Below, one piece after another: positions 56,611 to 64,000 of a DNA stretch of 64,000 nt. Location of the stretch: the NCBI RefSeq assembly GCF_000711885.1, contig NZ_JONK01000005.1, forward strand, positions 62,001 through 126,000, given 5' to 3'. This stretch comes from Chromobacterium haemolyticum DSM 19808 (lineage in GTDB: Bacteria; Pseudomonadota; Gammaproteobacteria; Burkholderiales; Chromobacteriaceae). The notes under the pieces are model-generated. The model saw nothing but the letters and a program-made list of their open reading frames with translations, was not told the DNA's origin and searched no databases. The first letter of the stretch is position 1. Each line of letters opens with the position of its first letter. Both the position numbers and the translations under genes were made by a program.

Positions 56611-57183
56611 ATGATTAATCTTTCGAAGATTGCTGTCTGCTTTGGAGTCTTTCCTGCTGTGTTAATGGTGGTAGGCTGCGCTGTTAATAGGCCGCTTGAA
56701 CCTGAGGCGATCCGCGCCGCGATGAAAGCGACTTATCAGTGTCATTCATCGCCAATAGAGAAAGTGGGGCAAGGCGAGCAAGGTGTAAATAAAGGCTGCT
56801 ATTTTGTGCTGCATAGCCCGGAGACGGGGAGGGTGCTCAAAAATACTCCTTATCTACTTCAGGTCCATGATCCGAAGTCCAGCGGCGAAGCTCCTGCGAT
56901 TTCATTGCAGGGACGGACGGATGGTCAAGGAAGAAGTCAATTTGTATCACCCCCTTTTGATATTGATGTGAATGCAGTGCGCTTTGTAGAAGTTGTGGGC
57001 AGCGGGAACTATCGGGCCAACTTTACCTTGGTTTCAAGAAGCGGAAAGCCATCTAGCGGGGCTGGATACAAGTTGTTGGCATGCGGGAAAGAAGTATATA
57101 AATCCCGTGCAGACTATCACGGTGAAACAGTGGTTTATCAAACGCAAGATCGCTGTGACTTTTCAATGCAACTTACAAGGTGA
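56611..57183 (+). CDS. Lipoprotein of the effector module, unknown function
   Basis: 190 aa. The lipoprotein signal ends at the lipobox MVVGC (SKIAVCFGVFPAVLMVVGC). The mature part has a small beta-rich domain (KNTPYLLQVHDP, ISLQGRTDGQGRSQFVSPPF) resembling carboxypeptidase-like or adaptor folds. ATG 56611 is preferred over a TTG two codons upstream. It lies 137 bases after tli4 on the same strand. It may be a second envelope-anchored protective protein, or an accessory part. I do not recognise a family with certainty. Confidence 0.7.
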   Translation: MINLSKIAVCFGVFPAVLMVVGCAVNRPLEPEAIRAAMKATYQCHSSPIEKVGQGEQGVNKGCYFVLHSPETGRVLKNTPYLLQVHDPKSSGEAPAISLQGRTDGQGRSQFVSPPFDIDVNAVRFVEVVGSGNYRANFTLVSRSGKPSSGAGYKLLACGKEVYKSRADYHGETVVYQTQDRCDFSMQLTR

Positions 57184-57313
57184 GCACGGAGCAGCTTTGC
57201 TCTAGGTTCAAGTAAATTCCTTTAAAAGATAGGCACTGATGCTACCTAACGAGGTGTAACTTCAGCGCCTGTCTTTGGTTTTTGTGCTATTGAACAGAGA
57301 AACACAATCGTGC

Positions 57314-58906
57314 TCAGTATGATCTTTGCCAAGAGATATGTGATAGTCCTATGTTTTTGAAATTTAATTGGCCGATTGCAACAAATAGTGGACTCAATGG
57401 GTAGGTTCCAGACCCATAGCTCCTAGATGTTGATGAGTTAGTGTGGCCGGTGAGGGCAGCGTGTGTTTCTTCATCTACCTCAGCTTCTCTGCATATGTCC
57501 TTGCAGTTATGCCGGAATGAGTGAAACACCATGCGCTTGTCTGTAATTCCTAATTGCTTCCTGCACCACTTTCCCCACCATTGTGACCATAGGGATGAAC
57601 GCTTTCCATATTTGTCGGGCGTTAATTCTGGGAATAGGTATCCAGTGGGAGGCAGTGTCTCTAGGTAATTGCCAAATCCCATCCGTTCCAGTTCCGAATG
57701 AAGAGGAACTCGACGTCTCGACTCGTTGGTTTCCACTGAACCTTCATCATCTCTGTCCGTGATATGAATATGCCGCCCTTGGCTATCCTTCACAATGTCC
57801 GATACTTTGAGTTGAGCTAGTTCTTCTAGCCTTGCTCCGGTAAATAGGCCCAACAGCGGCAGCCAGAAAGCTGTTTCTCTCTTGCCAGCTACAGGCCGTG
57901 TATTTTGGGTGGCGTAGATCGGGCTGTTGAAGATAGCTTGGAGTGCCTTCAGGTCATAGGAGGTCCGCGACTCTTTTTGAACTTTTCCGACTACGACGCG
58001 GACGGATGCGATAGGATTTTGTTCGATGTAGTCATTTTGTGCAGCCCAATTCAGCAGCGTTTTCAAAAACGCTAGGTGCTTGGAATTGATTGTTTTGGCT
58101 GAGAGGCCCTTCTGCAAGAGGGCTTCCTTGTACTTGAGGCCATGTGCTTTAAGTATCTGCTTGACTGGTAGGGTGCCGATGCAATCATGAAAACGGTTAA
58201 CCACTTGAAGCATATCGTCAAATGATTTGCTTTTCAGCTTCCGCTCGGTTTGGTATTTTTTGAGAATATCTACTAGAGTCGGGGCTCCCTTGCTGGCTAT
58301 GGCCGCCCTAGCCTGTAAAGGGGCCAAAGAGGGCATGGGCACATCGTCGACTACTTCGCCCTCGTGGCGGGCTTTCAAGGCATCTACGGTGCGTTTGTAT
58401 GCCTTGGATGCGGCTGAGACGAGCCTCTTGTAGTCGACAGAGCTTGTATCCAACTCGATGCCTTCAAAGCGGAGGCTGTCTTCAAGGGCATTTACAACTG
58501 ACCAAGTGTCTCCTCGAGCGATGGCCGCACGTGCATCTTGATCCAGCCGGGAGAGATCGTCTCCTAGTTGTTCATATCTCGCGTTGTCCAGGCCCTGTGA
58601 TCGTAACTCGCTATCGAACGTCATCATACGAGATTGGTGCATATGAACGATGCGGCTTATGTCATCGTCTGAGAGGGCTACGACTACAGTGGCCTTGTCC
58701 TTGGCGCGAAGTTCGGCAAACTGATCGTCCCACTCCACGCGTATTCTTGCGGCAAGGCGGTTCGCCTCCCGGAGGTCTCGTGTTTGCAGTGAGCACCACA
58801 CGTCTTTTTTGCCGTTGAAATGGGGGCGTAAATCAGTAGGGATCGTGATGCGGAAGTAGTAGACTGAAGAGCCTGTGCGGCGGAGTACATTGGTATGCTT
58901 AGGCAT
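57314..58906 (-). CDS. int: Tyrosine-family site-specific integrase
   Basis: About 530 aa. The N-terminal SAM-like arm region begins LRRTGSSVYYFRITIPTDLR, found in large integrases of tRNA-targeting islands. The catalytic domain shows GLFTGARLEELAQL (Arg), HSFRHN (His, Arg) and TGHTNSSTSRSYG (His, Tyr). I start at ATG 58906; a TTG at 58936 is possible and neither has a good ribosome binding site. The gene lies 95 bases from the tRNA-Leu 3' end and reads away from it. It is complete, so the island may still excise. Confidence 0.93.
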   Translation of the reverse strand: MPKHTNVLRRTGSSVYYFRITIPTDLRPHFNGKKDVWCSLQTRDLREANRLAARIRVEWDDQFAELRAKDKATVVVALSDDDISRIVHMHQSRMMTFDSELRSQGLDNARYEQLGDDLSRLDQDARAAIARGDTWSVVNALEDSLRFEGIELDTSSVDYKRLVSAASKAYKRTVDALKARHEGEVVDDVPMPSLAPLQARAAIASKGAPTLVDILKKYQTERKLKSKSFDDMLQVVNRFHDCIGTLPVKQILKAHGLKYKEALLQKGLSAKTINSKHLAFLKTLLNWAAQNDYIEQNPIASVRVVVGKVQKESRTSYDLKALQAIFNSPIYATQNTRPVAGKRETAFWLPLLGLFTGARLEELAQLKVSDIVKDSQGRHIHITDRDDEGSVETNESRRRVPLHSELERMGFGNYLETLPPTGYLFPELTPDKYGKRSSLWSQWWGKWCRKQLGITDKRMVFHSFRHNCKDICREAEVDEETHAALTGHTNSSTSRSYGSGTYPLSPLFVAIGQLNFKNIGLSHISWQRSY

Positions 58907-59000
58907 GTCTGGTATGGGGCCAAGTGTAGCACACAACTGTAGCAGTTGGCCTGGAGTGGCCTTTGAAATCAGTAAGTTATTGAGGCTTAACAGATTTTAA

Positions 59001-59026
59001 TGGTGCGAAAGGAGAGACTCGAACTC
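59001..59026 (-). repeat. Attachment-site copy inside the tRNA-Leu 3' end
   Basis: The tRNA-side copy of the 26-bp direct repeat found at 48559-48584. It includes the T-arm 3' half, acceptor stem 3' strand and CCA, so integration left the tRNA intact. Confidence 0.88.
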
Positions 59027-59085
59027 TCACGCCTTGCGGCGCTGGAACCTAAATCCAGTGCGTCTACCAATTCCGCCACTTTCGC
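59001..59085 (-). tRNA. tRNA-Leu(UAG)
   Basis: 85 nt including an encoded CCA. It begins GCGAAAGTGGCGGAATTGG, has the D-stem typical of class II leucine tRNAs, the anticodon loop TTTAGGT with anticodon UAG, a long variable arm (GCCGCAAGGCG) and the T-arm GAGTTCGAGTCTC. Its 3' end is the target of the integrated island. Confidence 0.95.
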
Positions 59086-59252
59086 TTTGATGCCGCTTGC
59101 AAATTAGAACAACCGTCCTCATTTGCAAGGGAGTGCAAGAATACCCGAAGCGTTTGCGCGACGCAAGCCGGGCCGCCGGGAAACTTATTGCCACAGCGGC
59201 TGTCACTGTCGGTACAATTTGATAAAAATCCCTTTGGAGAAAGGCTTACATT

Positions 59253-59942
59253 ATGCACCCGAACCTTGAGACGGCCTATCAGACGACCGGTATGGCCGAG
59301 GTACGCCATAAGGTTCTTCGCAATACTTATGGTTTGCTGGGCTTGTCGATGATTCCCACGGTGATGGGAGCCATCGTCGGCACCAATATGAATTTCGGCT
59401 TCCTGGCCGGCAGCCCCATCATCGGCATGCTGGCGATCCTGGCCGTGTTCTACGGCTTGGTGTTCGCCATCGAGAAAAACCGCTACAGCTCGGCTGGCGT
59501 GTTTCTGATGCTGGGTTTCACTTTCCTGATGGGCTTGCTGTTGGGGCCCTTGCTGCAACTGGCGTTCAAGTTTTCCAACGGCGGCCAGCTGATTATGACC
59601 GCGGGCGCGGCCACCGCGCTGGTGTTCTTCGTGATGGCGGGTATCGCCACCACCACCAAGCGCGATCTGAGCGGCCTGGGCAACTTCCTCACCGTGGGCG
59701 CCATCGTGCTGATGGTGGCGGTGGTGGCCAACATCTTCCTGGGCATGCCGGCTTTCCATCTGATGATTTCCGCGGCTTTCGCGCTGTTCAGCTCGCTGAT
59801 GATTCTGTGGCAGGTCAAGGTGGTGGTGGACGGCGGCGAGGACAGCTACATTTCCGCGGCGTTGTCGATCTACATCAGCATTTACAACCTGTTCACCAGC
59901 TTGTTGCAACTGTTGCTGGCTTTTGCCGGAGAACGCGACTAA
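59253..59942 (+). CDS. Bax inhibitor-1/YccA family membrane protein
   Basis: 229 aa with seven hydrophobic helices, in the YccA/YbhL family. N-terminal TTGMAEVRHKVLRNTYGLLGLS and the C-terminal AALSIYISIYNLFTSLLQLL are typical. In E. coli YccA modulates the membrane protease FtsH; others act as calcium-leak channels. GGAGAAAGG lies before ATG 59253. It flanks the island border. Confidence 0.9.
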   Translation: MHPNLETAYQTTGMAEVRHKVLRNTYGLLGLSMIPTVMGAIVGTNMNFGFLAGSPIIGMLAILAVFYGLVFAIEKNRYSSAGVFLMLGFTFLMGLLLGPLLQLAFKFSNGGQLIMTAGAATALVFFVMAGIATTTKRDLSGLGNFLTVGAIVLMVAVVANIFLGMPAFHLMISAAFALFSSLMILWQVKVVVDGGEDSYISAALSIYISIYNLFTSLLQLLLAFAGERD

Positions 59943-59970
59943 ACCTCGCGTCGGCATCGTCTTCCAATCC

Positions 59971-59997
59971 AAAACGCCCCGTCCGGGGCGTTTTTTA
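59971..59997 (+). terminator. Terminator after the Bax inhibitor-like gene
   Basis: AAAACGCCCCG-TC-CGGGGCGTTTTTT perfect hairpin and T-run. Confidence 0.93.
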
Positions 59998-60538
59998 TTT
60001 GTTCCTTTTTCTTCTCTTTCTTAGTGCTTCTGTCTGACAAATCATGACGTTCTTCTCTGGGCCTGGCTGTGTTTATGGGCGACTGGCCGCTGCGCCGTCG
60101 GCTACGGTAATTGTTGGATATTTCATGCTAAGCGGTTGATTTTTACACTATTTTTCTTGGTTTGTTGCTTCTGTTTGTCATATTTGCGAATGGGAATTAT
60201 TGCATTTTGTATTATGAAGTTTTTATATACGATAAAAATAAATAAGACTTTGGCATTTTCGATTTTGATGGTTCACTGCTTGGGCGGACGCCGCTTGGGC
60301 CAGCCGGAGCGCGGTGATGGAGGCCGTCTCGGCGGCCCGGCGCGAGCGCCGACGCAGGTTTGCCGCATGGTGCCCGGATTAAGAATGGCTTGGCCTTTCG
60401 AAACCGGACGCCGGCGCAGGACCGAGGATTTCGCCGCCGCTGGCAGGCGGGGCGAATGGCCGAGAGCGATGGGGTGGCAGCCCCGGACTCGCGGCAGTTG
60501 TTCTCTATCGACAGCAGTTTCGACACTTAGGAGATGCA
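59998..60538. other. Intergenic region before the subtilase gene
   Basis: No gene. The first half (to about 60260) is AT-rich with many T-runs; the second half is GC-rich but has no credible reading frame with a ribosome binding site. It should hold the promoter of the protease operon; no clear -35/-10 pair is seen. Confidence 0.5.
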
Positions 60539-62329
60539 ATGCGTATCCATATCACGGTGGGCGCGGTTTCGCTGGCCCTGGCGTCCTTGGCCGGTCAGGC
60601 CGCAACGCCCTTGCAAGCGGGAGATCCGCTGGTGTCCCAGCAATGGTTCCTGCAAAACACAGGGCAGAACGCGTTCTCGCAACGCGGCGGCGTGGCTGGC
60701 ATCGATCTGAACCTGGCGCTCAGCCATTCGCGCAGCATCCACGGGCGCGGCGTGACGGTGACCGTCATCGACGACGGCCTGGAGATCCGCCACCCGGACT
60801 TGGCGGGCAATGTGGTGCCCGGTTCCAAGAACCTGGCGAACAATAGCGACGATCCGACTCCCAGTTTGGCCACCGACAGCCACGGCACCGCCGTGGCCGG
60901 CATTGCCGCCGCGGTGGGCTTCAACAATCTGGGCGGCCGCGGCGTGGCGCCGGCGGCCAGCCTGAACGGTTTTAACTGGTTGAAGGCGCAGACGACCGCC
61001 GGTTGGATGCTGTCGCACGGCAAATCGCCGAGCGACGGCGCCGGCCAGTCGTCCACCAGTTCCCGCGTGTTCAACCAGAGCTACGGCAGCTCGGCGATCC
61101 GCTCGATTCCGGGCAATCCCGATACTGATATGTCGTTGCGGGTGCGAGACGAAGCGCACGAGGATGTCAGCCTGCGCAGCAACGGCGGCAAGGGCGCGGT
61201 GTTCGTCAAGTCGGCGGGCAACGCCTACGTCAGCTTCCAGTCCGGCTCGGACAATGACGGCAAACCCACCTATGTACTGGCGAAGGCCGGCAACGACGGT
61301 CTGCCGATCCAGGATTCCAACCTGACCACCGACAACAGCAACTACTGGAACGTGGTGGTGTCGGCGCTGAACGCCGACGGCGTGCGCTCGTCCTACTCCT
61401 CGGTGGGCGCCAACGTGCTGCTGACCTCCCCTGGCGGCGAGTACGGCACCGCCAGCCCGGCGATGGTGACCACCGATCTGGTGGGTTGCGACCGCGGCTC
61501 CAACTCCACGTTGCGTCCGTCCACCAATCAGTTGCACGGCGGCACCGCGCTGGACCCTAATTGCGATTACCGCGGCACCATGAACGGCACTTCCGCCGCG
61601 GCGCCGGCGGCTTCCGGCTCGTTCGCGTTGCTGATGTCGGCTTATCCCAGCCTGAGCGCGCGCGATGTGCGCGATCTGTTGATCAAGTCGGCGCGCAAAG
61701 TGGACGCCAATCATGCCGGCGTGACCCTGGCCTTCAAGGACGCCAAGGGCGGCGCGCACAGCTACCAGGCTTTGCCGGGGTGGCAGAACAACGCCGCCGG
61801 TCTCGCCTTCCATCCGTTCTACGGCTTTGGCCTGATCGATGTGGACAAGGCGGTGGAACTGGGCCGCAATCACAAGCCGTTGGCTGCGCTGGAGAAGACG
61901 CGCTGGCAGACGGTGTCGGTGATGAAGGAGATTCCGGATGCCAGCGAAGCTGGACTGGACAGCGTGTACACCCATGCCGAGGATTTGACGGTGGAAGCCG
62001 TGCAGGTGCTGGTGGATGCTAAGCACGGCCGCGCCAACGATCTGGCGGTGGAATTGATTTCGCCGGCAGGCACTCGCTCGGTGCTGCTGTCGCCGCGCAC
62101 CGGCCTGGTGAACGAGAGCTACGGCCTGAACCAGCAACGCTTGTTGTCCAACCACTTTTACGGCGAATCGGCGCGCGGTCAATGGCGGCTGCGCGTGATC
62201 GACACCAACGGCGCCGAGTACTATTACGACTACCGTGACGCTAAGGGCCAGCGCACGCTAAGCCTGCCCAACGCCACCGGCACCCTGCGGTCTTGGTCCA
62301 TCCGCTTCATCGGCCACAAAGGAGCATAA
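60539..62329 (+). CDS. Secreted subtilisin-like serine protease with P-domain
   Basis: 596 aa S8 family protease of the kexin/proprotein-convertase type. Signal peptide ends at AGQAA. The triad is Asp78 (TVIDDGLEI), His115 (DSHGTAVAGIAA) and Ser352 (NGTSAAAPAASG). A P-domain (residues about 460-590, ending SWSIRFIGHKGA) follows. There is no long propeptide, so folding may need a partner, and the exported protein encoded just downstream is the obvious candidate. This matches the Aeromonas sobria ASP/ORF2 arrangement. AGGAGA lies before ATG 60539. Confidence 0.9.
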   Translation: MRIHITVGAVSLALASLAGQAATPLQAGDPLVSQQWFLQNTGQNAFSQRGGVAGIDLNLALSHSRSIHGRGVTVTVIDDGLEIRHPDLAGNVVPGSKNLANNSDDPTPSLATDSHGTAVAGIAAAVGFNNLGGRGVAPAASLNGFNWLKAQTTAGWMLSHGKSPSDGAGQSSTSSRVFNQSYGSSAIRSIPGNPDTDMSLRVRDEAHEDVSLRSNGGKGAVFVKSAGNAYVSFQSGSDNDGKPTYVLAKAGNDGLPIQDSNLTTDNSNYWNVVVSALNADGVRSSYSSVGANVLLTSPGGEYGTASPAMVTTDLVGCDRGSNSTLRPSTNQLHGGTALDPNCDYRGTMNGTSAAAPAASGSFALLMSAYPSLSARDVRDLLIKSARKVDANHAGVTLAFKDAKGGAHSYQALPGWQNNAAGLAFHPFYGFGLIDVDKAVELGRNHKPLAALEKTRWQTVSVMKEIPDASEAGLDSVYTHAEDLTVEAVQVLVDAKHGRANDLAVELISPAGTRSVLLSPRTGLVNESYGLNQQRLLSNHFYGESARGQWRLRVIDTNGAEYYYDYRDAKGQRTLSLPNATGTLRSWSIRFIGHKGA

Positions 62330-62331
62330 CG

Positions 62332-62802
62332 ATGAAACATTCCCTGATTCTGGCCGGCCTGCTGGCCTTGGCCGCCGGCGCACAGGCCGCCGACGTTCCG
62401 TCCTTCAAGCAGAAGCCGGGCGGCCAGCCGCTGGTGATCAACGGCAAGACCTATTACAAGCAAGCGGCTCCGGCCGGCAAGCTGCCGCAGGGCGTCAGCG
62501 CCCGCTCGGCGGCGAGCGAGGGCGGTGTGACGCTGAAGCGCGGCGACGTGCTGCGTTCCGAAGGCGAGCTGGCTCCGTCCAGGGTCAGCGGCGTGGTGAT
62601 GGTGAAGCTGGCTTCGCCGCGAGACGAGGCCGCGGTGGCGCGCGACCATAGCCTGAGCGTTCGTTACCGCACTCAGAGCGTGGTGGTGTTCGACGCGCCG
62701 GCCCAGGTCGAGTTGCTGTCCTTGCAACAGCGCCTGTCCGCGGACAAGCGGGTGAAGCAAGTGCAGTTGGAGGTATTCAGCAATAGCGAGTTGCCGCAAT
62801 AA
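62332..62802 (+). CDS. Small exported protein, ORF2-like protease chaperone candidate
   Basis: 156 aa with signal peptide MKHSLILAGLLALAAGAQA. The mature protein is basic/hydrophilic and ends QLEVFSNSELPQ, with no enzyme motif. AAAGGAG falls at the end of the protease gene, with 2 bases between the genes, so the two are co-translated. In Aeromonas the P-domain protease ASP needs a similar-sized exported chaperone (ORF2) encoded immediately downstream. The role here is inferred from size and position. Confidence 0.75.
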   Translation: MKHSLILAGLLALAAGAQAADVPSFKQKPGGQPLVINGKTYYKQAAPAGKLPQGVSARSAASEGGVTLKRGDVLRSEGELAPSRVSGVVMVKLASPRDEAAVARDHSLSVRYRTQSVVVFDAPAQVELLSLQQRLSADKRVKQVQLEVFSNSELPQ

Positions 62803-62837
62803 GGGCGTTCGCGGGCGAGAGCCTGTTCAAAGGACGA

Positions 62838-62861
62838 CGCCGGCCCTGGGCCGGCGTTTTT
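62838..62861 (+). terminator. Terminator of the protease operon
   Basis: ACGCCGGCCC-TG-GGCCGGCGT stem followed by TTTTT; it touches the stop codon of the convergent chemotaxis gene. Confidence 0.9.
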
Positions 62862-64000
62862 CATGCCGTGGCGTTTTGCGTCTGAAGGTGGCGGGTGTTT
62901 TGGCCCAGATCCACCAACAAGCGGTCCAACCGGGCGATGGCGTCCGCGATGGCCTGGGTTTCGCCGGACAGGCTGCGGGTGGATTCGCCCACCGCGGTGA
63001 TGTCGTTGGCGAACTGGGCGAAGCCGCGGTTTTGATTGGCTTCCGCCTGCGACATCTGGCTGAGCAAGCTGGCCAGCTCGCCGGTTTCGCCTATGATGCC
63101 GGACAGCTTGCGTTGGGCGTCTAGCGAGTTGTCGCGGCCCGCCTGCATCTGCTGATTGCCGTCCCGCATCGCGACGAGCGCCTGGTTGGTGCCGTCGACG
63201 ATCAGCCGGATTTTCTGTTCTATGTCCAGAGTGGCGTTCTGGGTGCGCTCGGCTAGTTTGCGCACCTCGTCGGCCACCACCGCGAAGCCGCGGCCCAGCT
63301 CTCCGGCGCGCGCCGCCTCGATGGCGGCGTTGAGCGCCAGGAGGTTGGTTTGGTCGGCGATGTCGCGGATCAGTTGCACGATGCCGCTGACTTCTGCGCT
63401 GCGCTCGCCCAGCTGTTCCAGCCGGTTGGAGGCCAGCGCGATCACTTCGCCGGCCTTGCTCAACTGCCTGACCGCCTGGTCCATTGCTTCGCCGCCGCCC
63501 AAGGCGGCTTGGCCGGCGGTGTGCGCCAGCTGAGTGGCCGTCACCGATTGCTCGGCGTTCTGGCTGGTGACCACCGCCATTTGTTGGGCGATCACCACCA
63601 TGTCTTCGGAGCGTTCGCGCTGGCTGGCCATGGTTTCGGCCATATTGCCGGTGCTGCCGGCGATATCGCGGCTGGCGCTGGAAGCGGCCTGGATGGACTC
63701 GGTCAACTGAGCCATCAGCTGCCGCATCGCCTGTTGAGCTTGTTCCGCCTCGCGCCGCGCGCCTTCCAGTTTCTCAAAGCTTTTGACCTTGGCCTTGTCG
63801 AAGGCCAGCGCCAGGGCCAGCACCACCAGCGACAAGCCTGCCAGCGATTTGGCCTGCAGCTTGGGAATTTCGGCGGGGGGAATCGGGTTGGCGGGCAGCA
63901 GTCCCTGGGCGCTCATCCACAAGAACAGGCCGATGGCGGCCACGGTCAGTCCCAGCCAGACCATGCCGGAGACGCGGGTGGCGACGAAGACGGCGGTGAA
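62861..64000 (-). CDS. Methyl-accepting chemotaxis protein (5' end off the window)
   Basis: At least 379 aa are visible. The frame is open to the last base of the window, so the true start lies beyond 64000; the ATG at 63964 is internal. Two hydrophobic helices ([16 protein letters not shown] and [15 protein letters not shown]) sit near the visible N-terminus with a short loop, so the sensor is probably a multi-helix membrane domain. There is no HAMP. The signalling hairpin tip is complete ([24 protein letters not shown], shown in family form; then [18 protein letters not shown]). Confidence 0.92.
   Translation of the reverse strand, partial: FTAVFVATRVSGMVWLGLTVAAIGLFLWMSAQGLLPANPIPPAEIPKLQAKSLAGLSLVVLALALAFDKAKVKSFEKLEGARREAEQAQQAMRQLMAQLTESIQAASSASRDIAGSTGNMAETMASQRERSEDMVVIAQQMAVVTSQNAEQSVTATQLAHTAGQAALGGGEAMDQAVRQLSKAGEVIALASNRLEQLGERSAEVSGIVQLIRDIADQTNLLALNAAIEAARAGELGRGFAVVADEVRKLAERTQNATLDIEQKIRLIVDGTNQALVAMRDGNQQMQAGRDNSLDAQRKLSGIIGETGELASLLSQMSQAEANQNRGFAQFANDITAVGESTRSLSGETQAIADAIARLDRLLVDLGQNTRHLQTQNATA

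Larger units (their letters stand above)
48559..59026. mobile_element. Genomic island in tRNA-Leu(UAG) carrying a T6SS effector module
   Basis: About 10.5 kb bounded by direct repeats of the tRNA 3' end (48559-48584 and 59001-59026; 25 of 26 bases identical). A tyrosine integrase gene lies next to the intact tRNA, reading away from it, the classic layout. Composition is visibly AT-richer than the flanks except across vgrG. Cargo: a PAS-LuxR regulator, a WbuC-type cupin, an unknown gene, vgrG, a Tle4-like lipase, a Tli4-like immunity gene and a lipoprotein gene. No excisionase or mobilisation gene is recognised, so it may rely on a helper for transfer. Confidence 0.87.

Noticed and set aside
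60273-60539. Open frames in the GC-rich part before the subtilase gene
   Set aside because: They are Arg/Pro-rich, lack ribosome binding sites and overlap the expected promoter; they look like GC-driven chance frames.
62811-62835. Another end of the dispersed repeat (GAGCCTGTTCAAAGGAC)
   Set aside because: Only about ten bases agree and no core or second end is present.

Overview
The window is a GC-rich stretch of a betaproteobacterial chromosome. The gene content (PhaP/PhaR pair, beta-type trimeric porin, dacA-ybeD-lipB-lipA order, rarA-serS pair, livHMGF operon) and protein style suggest a Neisseriales member close to Chromobacterium. That assignment is recall-based inference, because no search could be run.

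Layout, left to right. 1-9.4 kb: the 3' end of an enoyl-CoA hydratase, an exported S9 prolyl oligopeptidase, a coupled MBL-fold protein/DsbA-like pair, and livHMGF without its binding protein. 9.4-16.6 kb: an NhaR-like regulator divergent from htpX, a TerC-family membrane protein, an OmpR/EnvZ-type two-component system, a candidate small RNA, and a major porin. 16.6-24.2 kb: a guanidino-acid cluster (LysR regulator, ureohydrolase, sodium symporter), an unknown lipoprotein/helical-protein pair, and a FadR-type regulator with a dicarboxylate carrier. 24.2-44.6 kb: housekeeping and PHA genes (lipA, lipB, ybeD, dacA, ilvA, HAD phosphatase, M14 carboxypeptidase, phaP, phaR, a TPR-methyltransferase, rimO, hypF, a CBS-PAS-GGDEF-EAL protein, serS, rarA, a GNAT). 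44.7-48.3 kb: a YheO-type regulator with cyuP and cyuA, a cysteine/serine uptake and breakdown unit.

48.56-59.03 kb is a 10.5-kb genomic island in a tRNA-Leu(UAG) gene. A 26-bp copy of the tRNA 3' end (25 of 26 bases identical) lies at the far end, and a tyrosine integrase sits beside the intact tRNA. Its cargo is a type VI secretion module: an orphan vgrG, a Tle4-like lipase translationally coupled to it, a Tli4-family immunity protein and a further lipoprotein. It also carries a PAS-LuxR regulator overlapping a WbuC-type cupin gene, and one unknown gene. Most of the island is visibly more AT-rich than its surroundings, while vgrG is closer to host composition, so the island looks composite. 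This is the most interesting system in the window.

After the island come a Bax-inhibitor-1-like membrane protein, a secreted subtilase with a P-domain followed by a small exported protein (arranged like the Aeromonas ASP/ORF2 protease-chaperone pair), and the C-terminal part of a chemotaxis receptor.

A second theme is a dispersed element of about 135-145 bp with imperfect terminal inverted repeats (GAACCTGTTTACGATC type). At least five clear copies and some partial ones lie between genes on both strands, and three have an end that overlaps a stop codon. It looks like a MITE-type repeat family.
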